Notes: generated by a model not told the origin, from the sequence alone. Numbered from the stretch's first letter, positions 1 to 12,886 are shown. The stretch is 64,000 bases of DNA from Plazaster borealis (GCA_021014325.1 JAJGQC010000670.1:1-64000); one strand, 5' to 3'. Program-made: numbers and translations.

Positions 1-2600
1 TACAGCAGCTGTGGATAGTGTAATGCATTTCCAAGAAATCTTTTCACTTTGAAGTGGCCGCTGCTATAAAGTGACATCTGATCACTTTCTTTATCCCCAA
101 AAGACATTTGAATCCGAGTAAGCGTTACTCGTAAATGGGGTCCCAAGAGTGTGGGGATCCATGTATGACTATTCTTTTTCACAGGGATATAAACCTTCAT
201 CTCCAGATTTTTATGAAGATTCAAAAATTCGCTTCTACACCTTTGAAATGAAATTTTCACAGGTTGATGTTTTTTGATGGTATATATCTAAGCAACTATA
301 TAGGTTTGAAACAAAACAATAGGCTCCAAATTACCAAACGTGTACAATGCTCTTTTAAAGGAAAGTTGAAGTAAATTGTTAAAAAATCAGAGAATGCAAA
401 TGATCAATTGCATAAAAACTATCCTGTTACCTTTTTACTGAAGAGAAGCTCCATTATCATAGGCCTGGTCTTGGAACATCTATTTGTTGGTAGGTAGAGA
501 TCTGTTTGGAGAAGCCTTACTGCATACAAACAAGATGCACATTATTTGCAAATAAATGTTTGGAAATACCTATAGCCATAATTAAAACACTATGTTTTGA
601 AGTATTTTACCTCCTGTACAATTCCAACATGATCGTGAATATGCTGGATGGGATACTTGAGTTAATGAGACATGTATGTTTACCATGTTACAATGCGTGT
701 TTGCTTTAATTAAAAGGCTCCTCCCCACCACCCCACCATTACTACTAGTGTAAGTGTGCAGTATACAGAACATCTTATGTTTGCATTTTAATCTTAAATT
801 TGTGATAATTTATGTTTTAAATTAAATCTGTGTGAGTCAAACTATTGAAGGAGAGAGTTATGACAAATTTATTGTTAGTCCAATAGACCTTCATTCGCCG
901 CAAATATTGCCTGGTTGATTTCATGTGATGGCTCTGAAAGGCACTGTTGGGAGAAAACGGGGTATGATACAGGGGGCGTGCATTTACACAGCCCTTCGCT
1001 TGAAAATCCTGGATCCGCTTCCTGGGAAAAAATGCAGGTGTTCTGGCCTTTTCCTAATTTCCACTTTGCCTTTCAACCATTTTTTGTGTGGAAAATCAAC
1101 CAGGCAGTATTTGCAATAAGGTCTTGAGTAATCCAGGCAAACTCCCCAGTCTCAGACCTATAAGACCTAGCTTTATTTGGTTTCTAAAACTTTTGCCTAA
1201 AATGTTATGCAGGTGTTGCCGAAGGTATTGTACACGCTGCAATGACTCAAAACAAATATTAGCATAACAAACTTGCTTGGTGAACAAGCAATGGAGAGCT
1301 GTTGATAATATAAAACATTGTAGAGAAACTAATTTCCCAATGAAGGCTAACGAAGCTTTTTGAGAAGGACGATAATTTCTCACTAGCCAAAGCAAATTTG
1401 TAGAAACAAGTGGTGTTTTTCTTTTCTTTCATCATTTTCTTGCAACTTCGATGACCAATTGATCTCTAAATCTCTCACAGGCTTGTTATTTTATGTATAT
1501 GTTGGGATACACTCAAGTGAGAACACTGGTCTCTTGACAATTTCCAAACGTGTTCAGTGCCTTTAATGAAAAGTGGCTCTCGCAAAGCACCGGTGTAATC
1601 CGTGATTAATTTCCCATTTTCAAACCACAGGCTGTTTGAACAGATGTCTTTTAATTATTCAAAAGAAGTAGATGAAACAATTTAGAAACAAATATAGGGC
1701 TTATGCAGTAATGGGACATGCAATACTTCTGTTGAAAGATAGGCCTGCCCAACTTGGTTTATCACTAATTCTGAGAAATTGAGACATTGGTCGTGTTACT
1801 ATCTTACTCCTGCAAAATACAAACGCTCACTGAACCCTATTTATAAGTCAACAACGTCACTAGTGTGGTTTTAAACTTGGTGCCTTGTGCCGAAAACTCC
1901 CTAAATTTCTTAAAATTTTGGAAATGAAAACCATAGTCAGTTATTTAATTCTTTACGAGAAAATTCCCTGACTCACCATTGCACTGTTTTGTAGTCGTTG
2001 CCCTCTCTTCAACTGCAGCAAAAACCAGAATTTGTTGGAGGAAAAAGTCTGTAGATTATTGAAGTGTTAGCACATTTCTTCGGCGTTGTCCTTTTGGGTT
2101 CCTAGCTTGTCTTCTATTCAGCTGATCATCAGGGCAACCCCAGCTTTTTATAAATTTGCATAATATGTTTTCGTAGATCCACCTGTAATCTGTGGAGCAA
2201 CCTGCTCCACAATTGACTTGAGCCTGGCAAGGGGGTGAGACTATTCAGCTTGAAGGGATGCTAAAGATACTTTACAGGCAAAATGCCTGATTCAGGGTTT
2301 TTTTCTTAAGTGGGGCCAAAGTGTGTATTTCTTTGGTGGTTTTTTTGAGAAAGTTTTGGCAACATCTATTGAAGAAAATACCAGAGAAATAACTCAACTC
2401 CTGGGAAATATGCAGGATTTATACAGGAAATTCGTGTAATGGTCATGGCTAACGGAGATCAGTTCATTCAATTTCGGTCGCGACGCAAGCGTCGATTTGT
2501 TCTTGGCACTTCTGTCGAGTTGTCTCACTGACGACTGGCGAGTTGTCCGCCGGACGAGTAGTCTTAATGTAACCTGGTCTCCTGTACACCCCCAGAGCCG
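1..2600. repeat. Gene-free stretch with dispersed repeat copies
   Basis: Bases 1-370 match the repeat also seen at 7835-8195 and 14365-14545 (ends in AATTACCAAACGT and a CTTTTAAAG-like end). Bases about 1195-1580 are an inverted copy of the repeat at 45205-45600 and 55397-55790. The rest holds no recognisable gene. Confidence 0.5.
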
Positions 2601-2607
2601 TATCCTA

Positions 2608-2690
2608 ACCCTCTTCAACCCTAACCCCTAACCCTAACCCCTAACTCCTAATCCCCTAACTCCCAACCTAACCCCTTCAACCCTAATCCT
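2608..2690. repeat. Degenerate interstitial telomere-like repeat
   Basis: About 80 bases of CCCTAA-like units with C-number variation (CCCTAACCCCTAACCCTAA and similar). Short isolated (CCCTAA)2 tracts recur at about 33318 and 33495 inside a different tandem repeat. Too short and degenerate to be a chromosome end. Confidence 0.6.
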
Positions 2691-3190
2691 AAACAGCTCC
2701 GTAGTACAAATGTAGTACGCCCAGCTTTCGCTGCCCGGCCCCATAGCGTGATCGCGCCCTCAACGTGTTCATCTGTCAAAATTAAAGAGAGCTTGAAGCT
2801 AGCTAGGCCAGAATCCTGAGAATCCCATTCACCGTGACCTAACCTAGCGCTAGCGGTGAAGAATCCCAACACTACACAGGTGGGTGAAACTCGAAATTCT
2901 TTCCGATTATAAATGCTTTTTAACGGTTAATTTGTCAATACCATCTAAATATATGATATATTTGCTTGTATTTGCTTTTATGTGCTAAAACCTAATAAAA
3001 AAATCTAAAGAATACGGTGGTTTTAAATTTAATAATCTGTTGTTTCCAACATACTCTAATGGCAAGGCAAAATATTTTGCAAAAAATAATAATCACCCAC
3101 TCCAGTCAACCTCAGTAATCCTACTCTCCATGGTCAGACCATGGGGCCCATGGTGGTCATGATCAGACCTGACTCAGAGCATACATTAGT

Positions 3191-4658
3191 ACGGTGGCCC
3201 ATATTGGCCAATTTCTGAGAAGTCATTTTTTACAGTGTTGCGATATATCGCCGTACTTCTTACGTTATATCACCGTATTATTGCGCATACACGCCGTAAT
3301 GTATTGGTGATGATATCGCTGTATTTTATTGCGCTATATCGCCATAGTATTGCGTTATATCGCCGTATTTATTGCAAGCTATATCGCCGTTAATTTTATT
3401 GGGTGCATTGTATCGCCGTACTATTGCGTTGAAATCGCTGTGTTTCTCTTTTTCTAAATATTTGCTAGTTTTTATAATATGGGACTCTTCGAATTACCAA
3501 AACATATTAACGAATAATTAAATAATAAGTAATTAAAACAAGGTCCCAAATCACCTGAGAAGAAATTTTGATGCCCTCGGACGGCGTGCCTTGTATTTTT
3601 TTGCGCCAGAGGCCTACTCAGGCGCGGATCCGGTAATTTTTATTTATTTATTTTTAATTCTGCCTGTTTTAAAATTAGCCAGCGGCAGAATGGATTTCTT
3701 TTTCATCCTATGCCATTCACATTTTTTTTCTTTCTGCCAAAATGAATCTTTCATGATATGTTATTTGTTTCGATTTGCAACAATAACATAATTCCAAGCA
3801 TTTGAAACCTGACTTGCCAATTTGTCCGGGATAAATAAAATATTTCATATCGTTCCGGCATTCAATAAAGACTACACTAAGCTTGAATTTGAGAAACGCC
3901 AGAATTTACCCACTGACTATGTTTTATGCATGAAACCAGATAATGCAGCGACCAAATCCAAATGCGAAATCTTTGGGATTAAAATTTTCTTTGAGTAAAA
4001 TTAGAAGAGTGATATGGATCAAAAGTGCTTAAAAAGTGTGTCTATTTCTCTGTTTTTAGGCACACGTAGGCTTGATTTTTCACTCCTCGAAACGCCAAAA
4101 GCTCAGAGCTTCAGGGCCCCCATCGATGTTACAGAAATTTTTCCAGTAAATTTAAAAGATTGATATGGATCTGAAGCGCTAACAAGTGTGTCTATTTCTC
4201 TGTTTTGTGTACACGGAGGCTTGATTGTTCACTTCTCAAACGCCAAAAGCTCAGAGCTTCAGGCCGCCCCAGGACCCCATAAGGTTTTTTTGTTAGCCCC
4301 CCACCCTAATCGAATCCTGGCTGCCTCACAGCCTCCCAGTTTAAAAATCCCGGATCTGCCCTGGTACTATGGTATAGCGATATAGGCTATCGCAATAAAA
4401 TATGGCGATATAACGCAATAAAATACGGCCATATAACGCAATAGTACGGCGATATAATGCAACAAAATACGTGATATACCGTAACGCATTAGTACAGTGA
4501 TTTAACGAATAGTACGGTTATATAATGCAATAGTATGGCGATATAATGCAATAATAATGCGATATAACGCAATAATACGGCTAAATACGTAATAGTATGG
4601 CGATATATTGCTGTAAAAACAGGAGTTCTCTAGGAATTGGTGAATATGAGCCACCGTG
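3191..4658. mobile_element. Foldback DNA element with 8-bp target duplication
   Basis: The ends are inverted copies (ACGGTGGCCCATATT at left; its complement AATATGAGCCACCGT at right), directly flanked by ACATTAGT at 3183-3190 and 4659-4666. Inside each end is an array of about ten degenerate 21-bp units (TTATATCGCCGTATTATTGCG at left, about 3237-3445; the inverse at right, about 4372-4612), giving a long stem. The centre (about 3545-4370) has no recognised transposase and contains, in inverse orientation, the sequence found at 5630-6740. An 8-bp duplication is typical of hAT-like elements, but assignment is uncertain. Confidence 0.75.
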
Positions 4659-5624
4659 ACATTAGTGATCCATGCCAGCCATACATGCTATATATGATTG
4701 GCCCTGGGCCCAATTTGTTTCATTCATACAATTTCACATAGAGCTGCTTAAGCCTTAACCACTTTGTTAAGCACAATAAAATTATGCTAACCAGATTAAG
4801 ATTTAGATTACCAGCAAAAGTTTCACCAGTGTCAAATGCACCTTCTCAGTTCAGTCTGGCATGACTGGTGTCGTGGTCCTGTCTATTTTTGCATAGCAGA
4901 AAACTTTCTGCTTTAAAGCAGCTTATGAAATTGGGCCCTGATTGATATGGACACTTGTCTCCGTGAGCCTACAAATAGTGCCACATGTTGACCCCTCCGT
5001 CTCTGTTTATGGGGCTATACAGTCTCCGTTGCACTGCACTGACGTCCTGGGTTTTATGTAAAGTTTCTCTAATATACGGTAAAATTTCAATTTATGTTTA
5101 TTCGTATTTTTACCTGATTGATTTAAGAAGCTGAAATTTCATCCATATTTTCTTCATGTCCATAACTTTACTTACATGTATGGTGGGTCCACAAAACAAA
5201 TTATGATTAGGCTATCCATAGCTGAGGTGACATTTCAAGCCTCCTCACCGCAACATTTCCTGCATACATCCTTTCCTCCCCATCAGATTTGTTTCACCAT
5301 ATGAGTTGGAGCTGTTTCATGGATTTTGGAATGGTTTTTCTATTTTTTGCAAGGGCGTTTTCTCACAAATGGTACGTCATGTTCAAAACTTTCCATGGAC
5401 ACTTAATGTATATTCGCCAGATAAAGCCCACTATGTTCAAAAGAAGTGAGGGTCCTACATGTAGATACTCTGACTTTCGCGAATGACAACACTCAGTCAA
5501 TATCCTACCAACTTTCTGACATACCCACAAACATGTAGTACTTCATTATGAGGTCTGCCCGCCATCGTCAGTCTTGGAAATGATAGCGGAACGAGCCTCA
5601 CAGTTCTAGGAGTAATCAGGGCGG

Positions 5625-6740
5625 ATCCAGGATTTTAAACCGGGGGCACAACGGTGCACCCAGGATTTTGTAATAGGGTGGCTCAAAAGCAAAACCGGGT
5701 TGGGTCCAGGGGCGGGCCTACAGCCCCTGGTGAGGTCCAGGGGCGAAACCGGTGGGGGTCCAGGGGCCGAAACCTCCTCCAATTCTGAGCCTTTGGTGTC
5801 TTGAGGAGAAAATCCAGCCTCCATGTGCCTAGAACAGAGAAGTAGACACACTTTTTATGCACTTCAGATACATATCAATCTTCTAAATTTACTGGAAAAA
5901 ATTTCTGTATGATCGATTGTGGTGTCCAAGGGCGAAGCCCGTGGGGGTCTATGGGGCGAATCCCCAGGAAGCTCTGAGCTTTGGTGTTTTGAGGGGTAAA
6001 AAATCAAGCCTCCGTGTGCCTAAAAAGATCCATCAATCTTCTAATTTTACTCAAAGAAAATGTTTACCCCACAAATCTCGCGTTTGGATCTGGTCACTGC
6101 ATTATGTGGTTTCATGCATATTCATTAGAAACTTAGTGGGTAAAATCTGGCGTTTCTCAAATTCAAGCTTAGTGTAGTCTTTACACTAGCATGCCTGAAT
6201 GACAAGAAATATATTTTATCCCGGACAAATTGGCTTGTCAGGTTTCAAATGCTTAAATGTTATTGTTGCAAATCTAAACAATTACAAGTGACATATCATG
6301 GAAGATTCATTTGGGCATAAAGAAAAAATGTGAATGGCACAGGATAAAAAATATAATCAAGTATATAATCAAATATAATCAAAAAATAAAATCAAGCCTT
6401 CGTGTGCCTAAAAGATCCATATCAATCTTCTAATTTTACTCAAAGAAAATGTTTACCCCACAAATCTCGCTTGGATCTGGTCACTGCATTATGTGGTTTC
6501 ATGCATATTCATTAGAAACATAGTGGGTAAAATCTGGCGTTTTCAAATTCAAGCTTAGTGTAGTCTTTACACTAGCATGCCTGAATGACAAGAAATATAT
6601 TTTATCCCGACAAATTGGCTTGTCAGGTTTCAAATGCTTAAATGTTATTGTTGCAAATCTAAACAATTACAAGTGACATATCATGGAAGATTCATTTGGG
6701 CATAAAGAAAAAAATGTGAATGGCACAGGATAAAAAAAAA
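5625..6740. repeat. Interspersed repeat with internal 350-bp direct duplication
   Basis: GC-rich left part with repeated GGTGGGGGTCCAGGGGC-type motifs (5690-5960), followed by two nearly identical direct copies at about 6001-6350 and 6389-6738 separated by AT-rich sequence. The same unit occurs inverted within the foldback element at about 3665-4340. No open frame of interest. Confidence 0.6.
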
Positions 6741-6974
6741 TATCCATCCTGCCGCATAGGGGAAAAGGCTACACCAAACACACTTGTGGATAATTTTTAA
6801 ACAGGCAGTAGTAAAAAATTAAAAATTCTTATTTTAACCGAGGTGCACGTACACGAAATGTTTGAATGCCACGAGCCTCATACGGTCTATTGGTACTGAA
6901 GAAATTGTGTAAAAATAAAAGACGTGATATGTTTTAACTCAGTGGATCACAGTGGATGTACTTATATTACTCTT

Positions 6975-7472
6975 AGAGAGGGGTTCAGGTTGAATTCAGT
7001 TTGTGATGCACTTTTTTCCAATAGATAGAGTCCTTATGAAAGTGGGGGAAAATTTACAAGTCTCTAACCTCACGTTAAAATGGTGGGTAAATGCCACTGT
7101 ATTCCTTCCCCTTCCAGTGCATTTTTGTCAAAATCCCAAAACATCCAATAACATCACATTTCAAATGTTTTATGGGTCTGTACATCTTTATTACGGAAAC
7201 TTTAGTTCATTCCTGAGTTTCGATAATAACAGCATTGAATTTGACCTTTGACTGAGTCAAAAATTTACTGACCCATTTGTTGTTGATATCCAATGGCGTC
7301 CATGTTTCAATTTCGCTTGAAAGAGTATCAAACAAAATAACATTTTACACCATTTTAATGTGAGGTAGAGACTTGTAATTTTTCTCCTTACACGAGGACT
7401 CTATCTTTTTCAGAAATGAGGTCCATCACAAAAATGAATTTGACCGTGAAGCTCCTCTTTATACCCCTGTAG
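6975..7472. mobile_element. MITE-like inverted repeat
   Basis: Left arm (TTTGTGATGCACTTT, then ATAGATAGAGTCCTTATG and ACAAGTCTCTAACCTCAC, about 6997-7085) pairs with the right arm (complement of 7350-7434). The arms are imperfect and more than 80 bp long around a 250-bp loop. No coding capacity. Confidence 0.55.
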
Positions 7473-7834
7473 TTTTTATTACACTGTTTATTTTTTAATC
7501 AAAATGTGAGTGTGGTGCAAACTCGCCAAAAAGATGGTCAGGAATAGTTTATCAAACCAACTTTGTACGTTGAATGTAGGCCCTAACAACAAATTAATTG
7601 TTGTGTACACAAAAAACAGCATTCGCCCCTTAACAGTGGTCTGCTGGCCAAATGCCAGTTAAAATACCTAAGGACCAGTCAAAATTATCTCCATGTGGTC
7701 CATCTGGCAAGTTCAGTGTTGAAAAGCGTCTCTATTTAATATGAAATATCGACTAGTGAAAAAAACTGGTGGACTAGTGAAACGACAAGCTAACTGGTTC
7801 TGCTGATTAGTCACTGAAAAAAGTTTAAAGGCAT

Positions 7835-8195
7835 CGTACACATTTGCAATGACTTGATAGTTAATGGCAATAAAAACTTACTTGAAGTACAGCAGCTTTG
7901 GATAGTATAATGCATTTTGGGAAACTTTTCACTTCGAAGTACTGCGGTTATGGAAAAATATATCACTTTTTATTCCCTGAGAAGGGTTGTAAACGCATAA
8001 CGCTTCTCAGAGTGTGTATTCCAATGCAGATTATTCTTCCTGCGTTGACATAACCGCTCCAGATAATCGGGCAATATCTCAAAACGCTACCCCTTTTGAA
8101 ATGAAATTTTTACAGAGTTTTATGGTATATCCACAACTATAGGTTTGAAACAAACAATAGGCTTCAATTACCAAACGTACGGTGCCTTTTAAGGC
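7835..8195 (+). repeat. Interspersed repeat, TACAGCAGCT family
   Basis: Runs from AAAGGCATCGTACACATTTG to ACCAAACGTACGGTGCCTTT, with complementary ends (AAAGGCA and TGCCTTT) like a MITE. Related copies: 1-370, 14365-14545 (truncated). Confidence 0.55.
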
Positions 8196-8869
8196 AAACC
8201 CTGAAAACACCCTGAGTCAGTAGCTGATGGCCCCAATGGTTTTGTATGGTGCAATCAGGAATGTGCATTAGCAGCTTAGTCTATGCCATGACCTTGTTTT
8301 TATTTATTGGTATTTCTACCACAACATGGTTGTAACCATGGAGGTATAAAAGTACTAACCCCACATGCCTCACCACATGCAATAATTCTTCTTTTGGAAA
8401 CGGCGATTTATAAAGGTACACAAAATCCATAGGGTGCTTTGTATCGTTAGATGGTACATGTGCCACCAGTGTGTCCGACCTGGTTCCGAACTTCCTCTTA
8501 AAAATAAATCAGTTTGTTTGAGCATGAAACCAGGCTTTCTGCTTGTTCCCCGCCATACATTCTAGCTTTACTGAGATGTACGCAGAACAAAGAGCCATTT
8601 CTCTTTATTCCAGGTACATGTACTGCATCTCTTTGGAACTCCTTGCCTGGTGCATTTTTCCTCCATCCGGTTATTTCCATCTTGAATATTTTCTGCTTGT
8701 TTGTGGTGAACATACAATTTTTGTTAAAATCATTCAATTTCTTTTGAAAGAAGTAAACGAGTCGGGAGACAGAAATAGTCCACACTGTGTCCAAACTTTT
8801 AGTTTTGTATTTCTAGTGATGCACAGAGTCTGTAAACCTCCTAAATTGTAACATCTGGGAGATTCCAGG

Positions 8870-9040
8870 TCGCAAACAAGGGGCAACCAAGGCCCTGAGA
8901 AATTGACTACAGCGGGATTTGAAATTGCGACCTCCTAGTTTACATGCCAGTGCTCTACCCACTGAGCTATAGCTAGCCAAGTTTGTAGACCATGGCAGTA
9001 AGCCTGGAGGTGGCAGATTCAAATCCTGCTCTACTCAATT
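8870..9040 (-). repeat. tRNA-derived SINE copy
   Basis: The minus strand reads TAGCTCAGTGGGTAGAGC (box A region) and GGTCGCAATTTCAAATCC (box B region), a tRNA-like head. Other copies of this family lie at 29938-30040, 41730-41815 and 60150-60255. A second, plus-strand box B-like segment abuts it (8999-9038). It is not a functional tRNA gene: no paired acceptor stem. Confidence 0.6.
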
Positions 9041-9600
9041 TTTCTTTCTTCACCCCATAATGTACAACTTTGTACATATACCCAGTCAGTTTCCCTTGTG
9101 GTTTATTGCTTGCTTTTTACGCTGTGTCAGCCTTGAAGGCCTTTTTAATGTATAGATACAAGCAACGAATATTAAGATGTGGATTCCTACATGTGACATG
9201 GTGTTATTGTACCTGTATAATGACAGGCCTCGAATTAACCCACGGCACCCACAGCAATTGCCGTGGTGCCCTTTGCTTTTGCTGCGGTGCCCTTTGCAAG
9301 GTTTTAATACAAATTTAGATTTTCCTCATTGAAGTGCCCCTTACCAGACAATGCCAGAGGAAAATTTCTGTGCCCCTTCAAGAGTGAAGTTCAAGGCCTG
9401 TAAGAACAATAAACCTTGAGGAATTAATTGCCAATTTGATATGACAGTGTAGGAAGTGGGTCATGAAGGCCAGAACCATCCAATCCCAATTAACACAGTT
9501 TTTTCAGGTATGATGTTGTACTGTGTCTGGAAAATATCAGGATTACATCATTTGAGACTTGTATTACACTAGTCCTGTCCATTGTATGATAACCATTTGA

Positions 9601-9790
9601 TTAACCTGCTGTCCACACAGCCCCTTGATAATGTCCAAGCAAACGATGGTGCGGTCGTTTACAATCACCTCCTGTAGATCTTCATCATTGAACTCCATTC
9701 TGTGTAAGATTTTCTTGTTGTCGCCTGATTGAGAATAAGTGTTCGTGTCACTCTCGCTGGCACCGAGCAGAAGGATCTCGATTTAAATAC
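9601..9790 (-). other. Possible unidentified coding exon
   Basis: The minus strand is open from a TAA just before about 9782 down to about 9560 and reads EILLLGASESDTNTYS, then KKILHRMEFNDEDLQEV, IVNDRTIVCLDI and IKGLCGQQ. Base composition is more GC-rich and the peptide more protein-like (amphipathic, charged) than surrounding repeats, and a CAG|GTTAAT donor-like site follows near 9600. I do not recognise the family. No companion exons were identified on either side, so it could be an isolated exon, a retrocopy fragment or chance. Confidence 0.3.
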
Positions 9791-10924
9791 ACATTCAGTT
9801 CAGAGATAATTGTCTCTGAGTGTTAAGGCCCTGATGTAGGATTTGTTACGGCACACAGATTGTTCACACGTGACATCACACAGTCTAAAGTCGGCTATTT
9901 TACGGGCGATGATACATCATTTTTAGAAAGGCCTACGCATTATACATTTATGTATCATCACGTTCATGAATGAGCAGTTGGCAGTCACCGCACAATTCGA
10001 TAGAAGAGTTTTTGTTTATTCAATGTTAGAGAGGCTACATGAATTTGTATATTTTATTCTATGAGTTCTTCTGTATTTCAGGCATGTCAGGCGTTTGTCT
10101 GTGTTTATCAAATGCTGTGTGTTATGACATTGGTTGGCCCATGGTTTGGTATTCTGGTGGTTGGTGGTATCAAGAGTACCCCAAGACAGACGAAGTGGTG
10201 TTTGTGCAATTTTTGTGAGTTTTGGTATAATGAACAGTTAGCAGCATTTTAGAGCCTTTTATTTTGTGTTTTTCTTCAATTTATGTCATGGTCGATGCAA
10301 ATGGAAGAGGTTTTTTTGTTTTGCTTTTTTAGAATTTAAAGTGAGGCTTTTGTTTTTGAGTGAGAGGAAACGATCTGTAAGGCACCTCCTGGGGTTCAAA
10401 CCCATGAGTGCTTGTCTTATTTATACCCTGTGGGTTGTAGTTCAGCTTGCCTCGCGAAGCCATCGAGAGCCCTATGTCGCGGCGGGTAACGCAGTCGGCA
10501 TTTTAAAATAAGGATTTCGTGCATCGGGGGAAGTTGTGAGTGCCACCCCTGATGAGGTTTGGTTTCTCATGGGTTCAACTACCCTTAGGGTTTTCCCATC
10601 ACTGCTCTCTGTGGGGAATTTTAACAAAAGGAACAGCTGGGAAAGGATGTGTAATGTGCGAGTGTGGACATTTGATGCCGCTAGTGTTTTGGGGCAGAAC
10701 TGCGGACCCAAAATTAACATTTTTCTGGAAACATTATGTGGGCTTGTGTAAGCCCATGTGTCGCACGACTGTGGACATCTTCTGTTTTGGGGTCCACATT
10801 AGACATTTATTGTGCTTGACAATCAGATGTTCATCATGCAAATATCATGGCTAAATAAGGAAAGTCTAAGAATAGACCCCCAGAACAATAAATGGAACTT
10901 TCACTACACTACATCTTATCAAAC

Positions 10925-12886
10925 GGACGTCAGGGCTCAAATTTGAGGGGAAAATCTACAAGACCGCAGGGCTTGTTTCTCAAAACTTTTACTGGACCAT
11001 AAATATTTTCACAAGACCAGAATCAAAATGAGAAAATAAACTAGCTTCACAGTTTTGACATTATAACCTGTTTTTATTTGATCAAGAACTGAGAGAAGAT
11101 TGATCTCATTGGTCCTACATGTAATACCTCAGAAAGTATACTAATTTCAATACTCAATAGAATTGGAAGATATTAATCAGACTCAAAGTCAACATTTGAA
11201 CATGATTTTATTTTATAAAAGATATTCCACAGTGAAGTATAAATAAACTAGACTTTGAATTTTTGTTTGCTACAAAAACACGGTGTTCGTGGTGAGTGAT
11301 TGAATGAATAGGTCATTATACCTTATCAATCCAATTCCTGGTTCAGGAGTTATGAATTTTTCCAAAAAAATTAACATCAACTTCCGGTTTTGACCGGAAG
11401 TCAAGGTCAAATAGGGGTCACATTTTGTGTAGCGCGTTTAGTTTATGAAGACGTTTTAGATGGTGTATGGATTGTAAACCTCCAACAATTTGTTGAAAAC
11501 TTAACTTTCACTTTCCGGTTTGAACCGGAAGTCAAGGTCAAATGAGGTCACAGTGTGTAGCGTTTCTTAAATCTTTGGAGCCCTTTCTGATGATGTATAG
11601 ATGATACAAAACCAGTGTGTGGTTCAGGAGTTCTGATTTTTTCAAATATTAAATTTCATCTTCCGGTTTGAACAGGAAGTAAAGGTCAATTGGGGTCACA
11701 TTCTGTATATCGCTTGTTAAGTTGTTACATACTTGTCCAATGATGTATAGATTGTAAAAATCCATTGTGTGGTTCAGGAATTATGAATTTTGAAACATTA
11801 AATTTCAACTTCCGCTTTGAACCGAAGTCAGAGTCAAACGGGGTCACAATAAGTGTATCGTATGTTAGGTTTTAAAAGACCTTTCAGATGATGTATTGAT
11901 TGTAAAAATCCAATGTCTGGCTCAGAGTTACGAATTTTTCAAGTATTACGTGGATTATCTTTATGCCGGGTGCGCAATAATTATAAAAGGTAACATGCAG
12001 CGATGCTAAATGTATTCCTACATGTAGTTGATGTTAACTGAACTACACGCTCAATGTATATGTATCTGTACACGTGCTATTGTCAAGGTCAAATGGGGTC
12101 ATACTTTGTGTAGCGTTTGTTGAACGCTTAACGACCTATCCGATGATGTATAGATTGTAAAAATCCAATATGTGGTTCAAGAGTTATGATTTGTTTACAA
12201 ATATTAAACTTTGACTCATTGTAATTCAATACCTGATTATGTCATCATGACATCATCAAGTTTGTGTCGTTTTTGATATTGAGGTCCAATTATCTGGTGA
12301 GTTTCAATGTTCAATTCAATTTTAATCTTGAGTTATGCCCCGAAATTCATTTTTAAAGAAAACAAACAAAGGCAAACTTTGACCTTCCGTACGACCGAAG
12401 CAAAAGTCATACGATTTTTGCGTTAACTTTTGAAATGTTGCCCAAGTCTTGATCTATCCGATGCTCAATTATGAACATCACAGCTTTCAAATTCAAGGAT
12501 ATACAGCCAATAGCAAATGGTCATTTTTCAACTTTAAAACCCTTGTAATTCACACCTGATGACGCCATCGTGACGTCATCAACTCTGTGCCGCCTTCATT
12601 AAGGTTCAATTGTCTGATGAGTTTCAAGGTTCAATTCAGTTTCAATCATGAATTATGTTCTAGAGAAGAGTTCCAGGGAAGAAGAAGAAGAAGAAGAAGA
12701 AGATGGAGAAGAAAAACAAAACCAGAACAAAAACAAAGAGGTGTTCGTGCTCATATTGCACGAACACCTAATTATTGAATTGAAAACACAAGATCGCTGA
12801 CTTGTCCAGTCTTGAGTTTACTGGCCCAAAGTAAAAAAACTGGCCTCTGGCCTGCAGTCCAGTGTTAATTTTCGAGCCCTGGACTT
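10925..12886. mobile_element. AGGGCTCGAA-ended element interrupted by a larger insertion
   Basis: Left half 10925-11238 and right half 12772-12886 together match the uninterrupted copy at 18664-19077. The outer ends are CAGGGCTCAAATT and TTCGAGCCCTG. The interruption (about 11239-12771) is a separate element. Flanks GACGT and GACTT resemble a 5-bp target duplication. Confidence 0.6.
11239..12771. mobile_element. 1.5-kb non-autonomous element with internal tandem units and terminal hairpin
   Basis: A second copy lies at about 27890-29906. It starts around ATAAATAAACTAGAC, soon reads GGTGTTCGTG (11282), and ends in a hairpin GGTGTTCGTGC...GCACGAACACC (12740-12768) followed by TAA. Inside are about five diverged units of roughly 120 bp, each with a palindromic CTTCCGGTTTTGACCGGAAG-like core and GATGATGTATAGATTGTAA, then a GAA-rich tract. 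No transposase is seen. The terminal hairpin followed by CTAA recalls Helitron 3' ends, but the 5' end does not fit. Confidence 0.55.

Noticed and set aside
8543..8851. Overlapping open frames of 77-102 residues on both strands
   Set aside because: The sequence at 8775-8866 recurs inverted at about 53560-53655, so it is repeat-derived; no family recognised.
8940..9040. Possible tRNA genes (also 29945, 41745, 60160)
   Set aside because: Box A and B motifs are present, but acceptor stems do not pair and a common non-tRNA tail follows; these are SINE heads.
12587..12778. Arginine-rich open frame (also 29734-29961)
   Set aside because: Produced by the GAA/AGA microsatellite of a repeated mobile element present in two copies.
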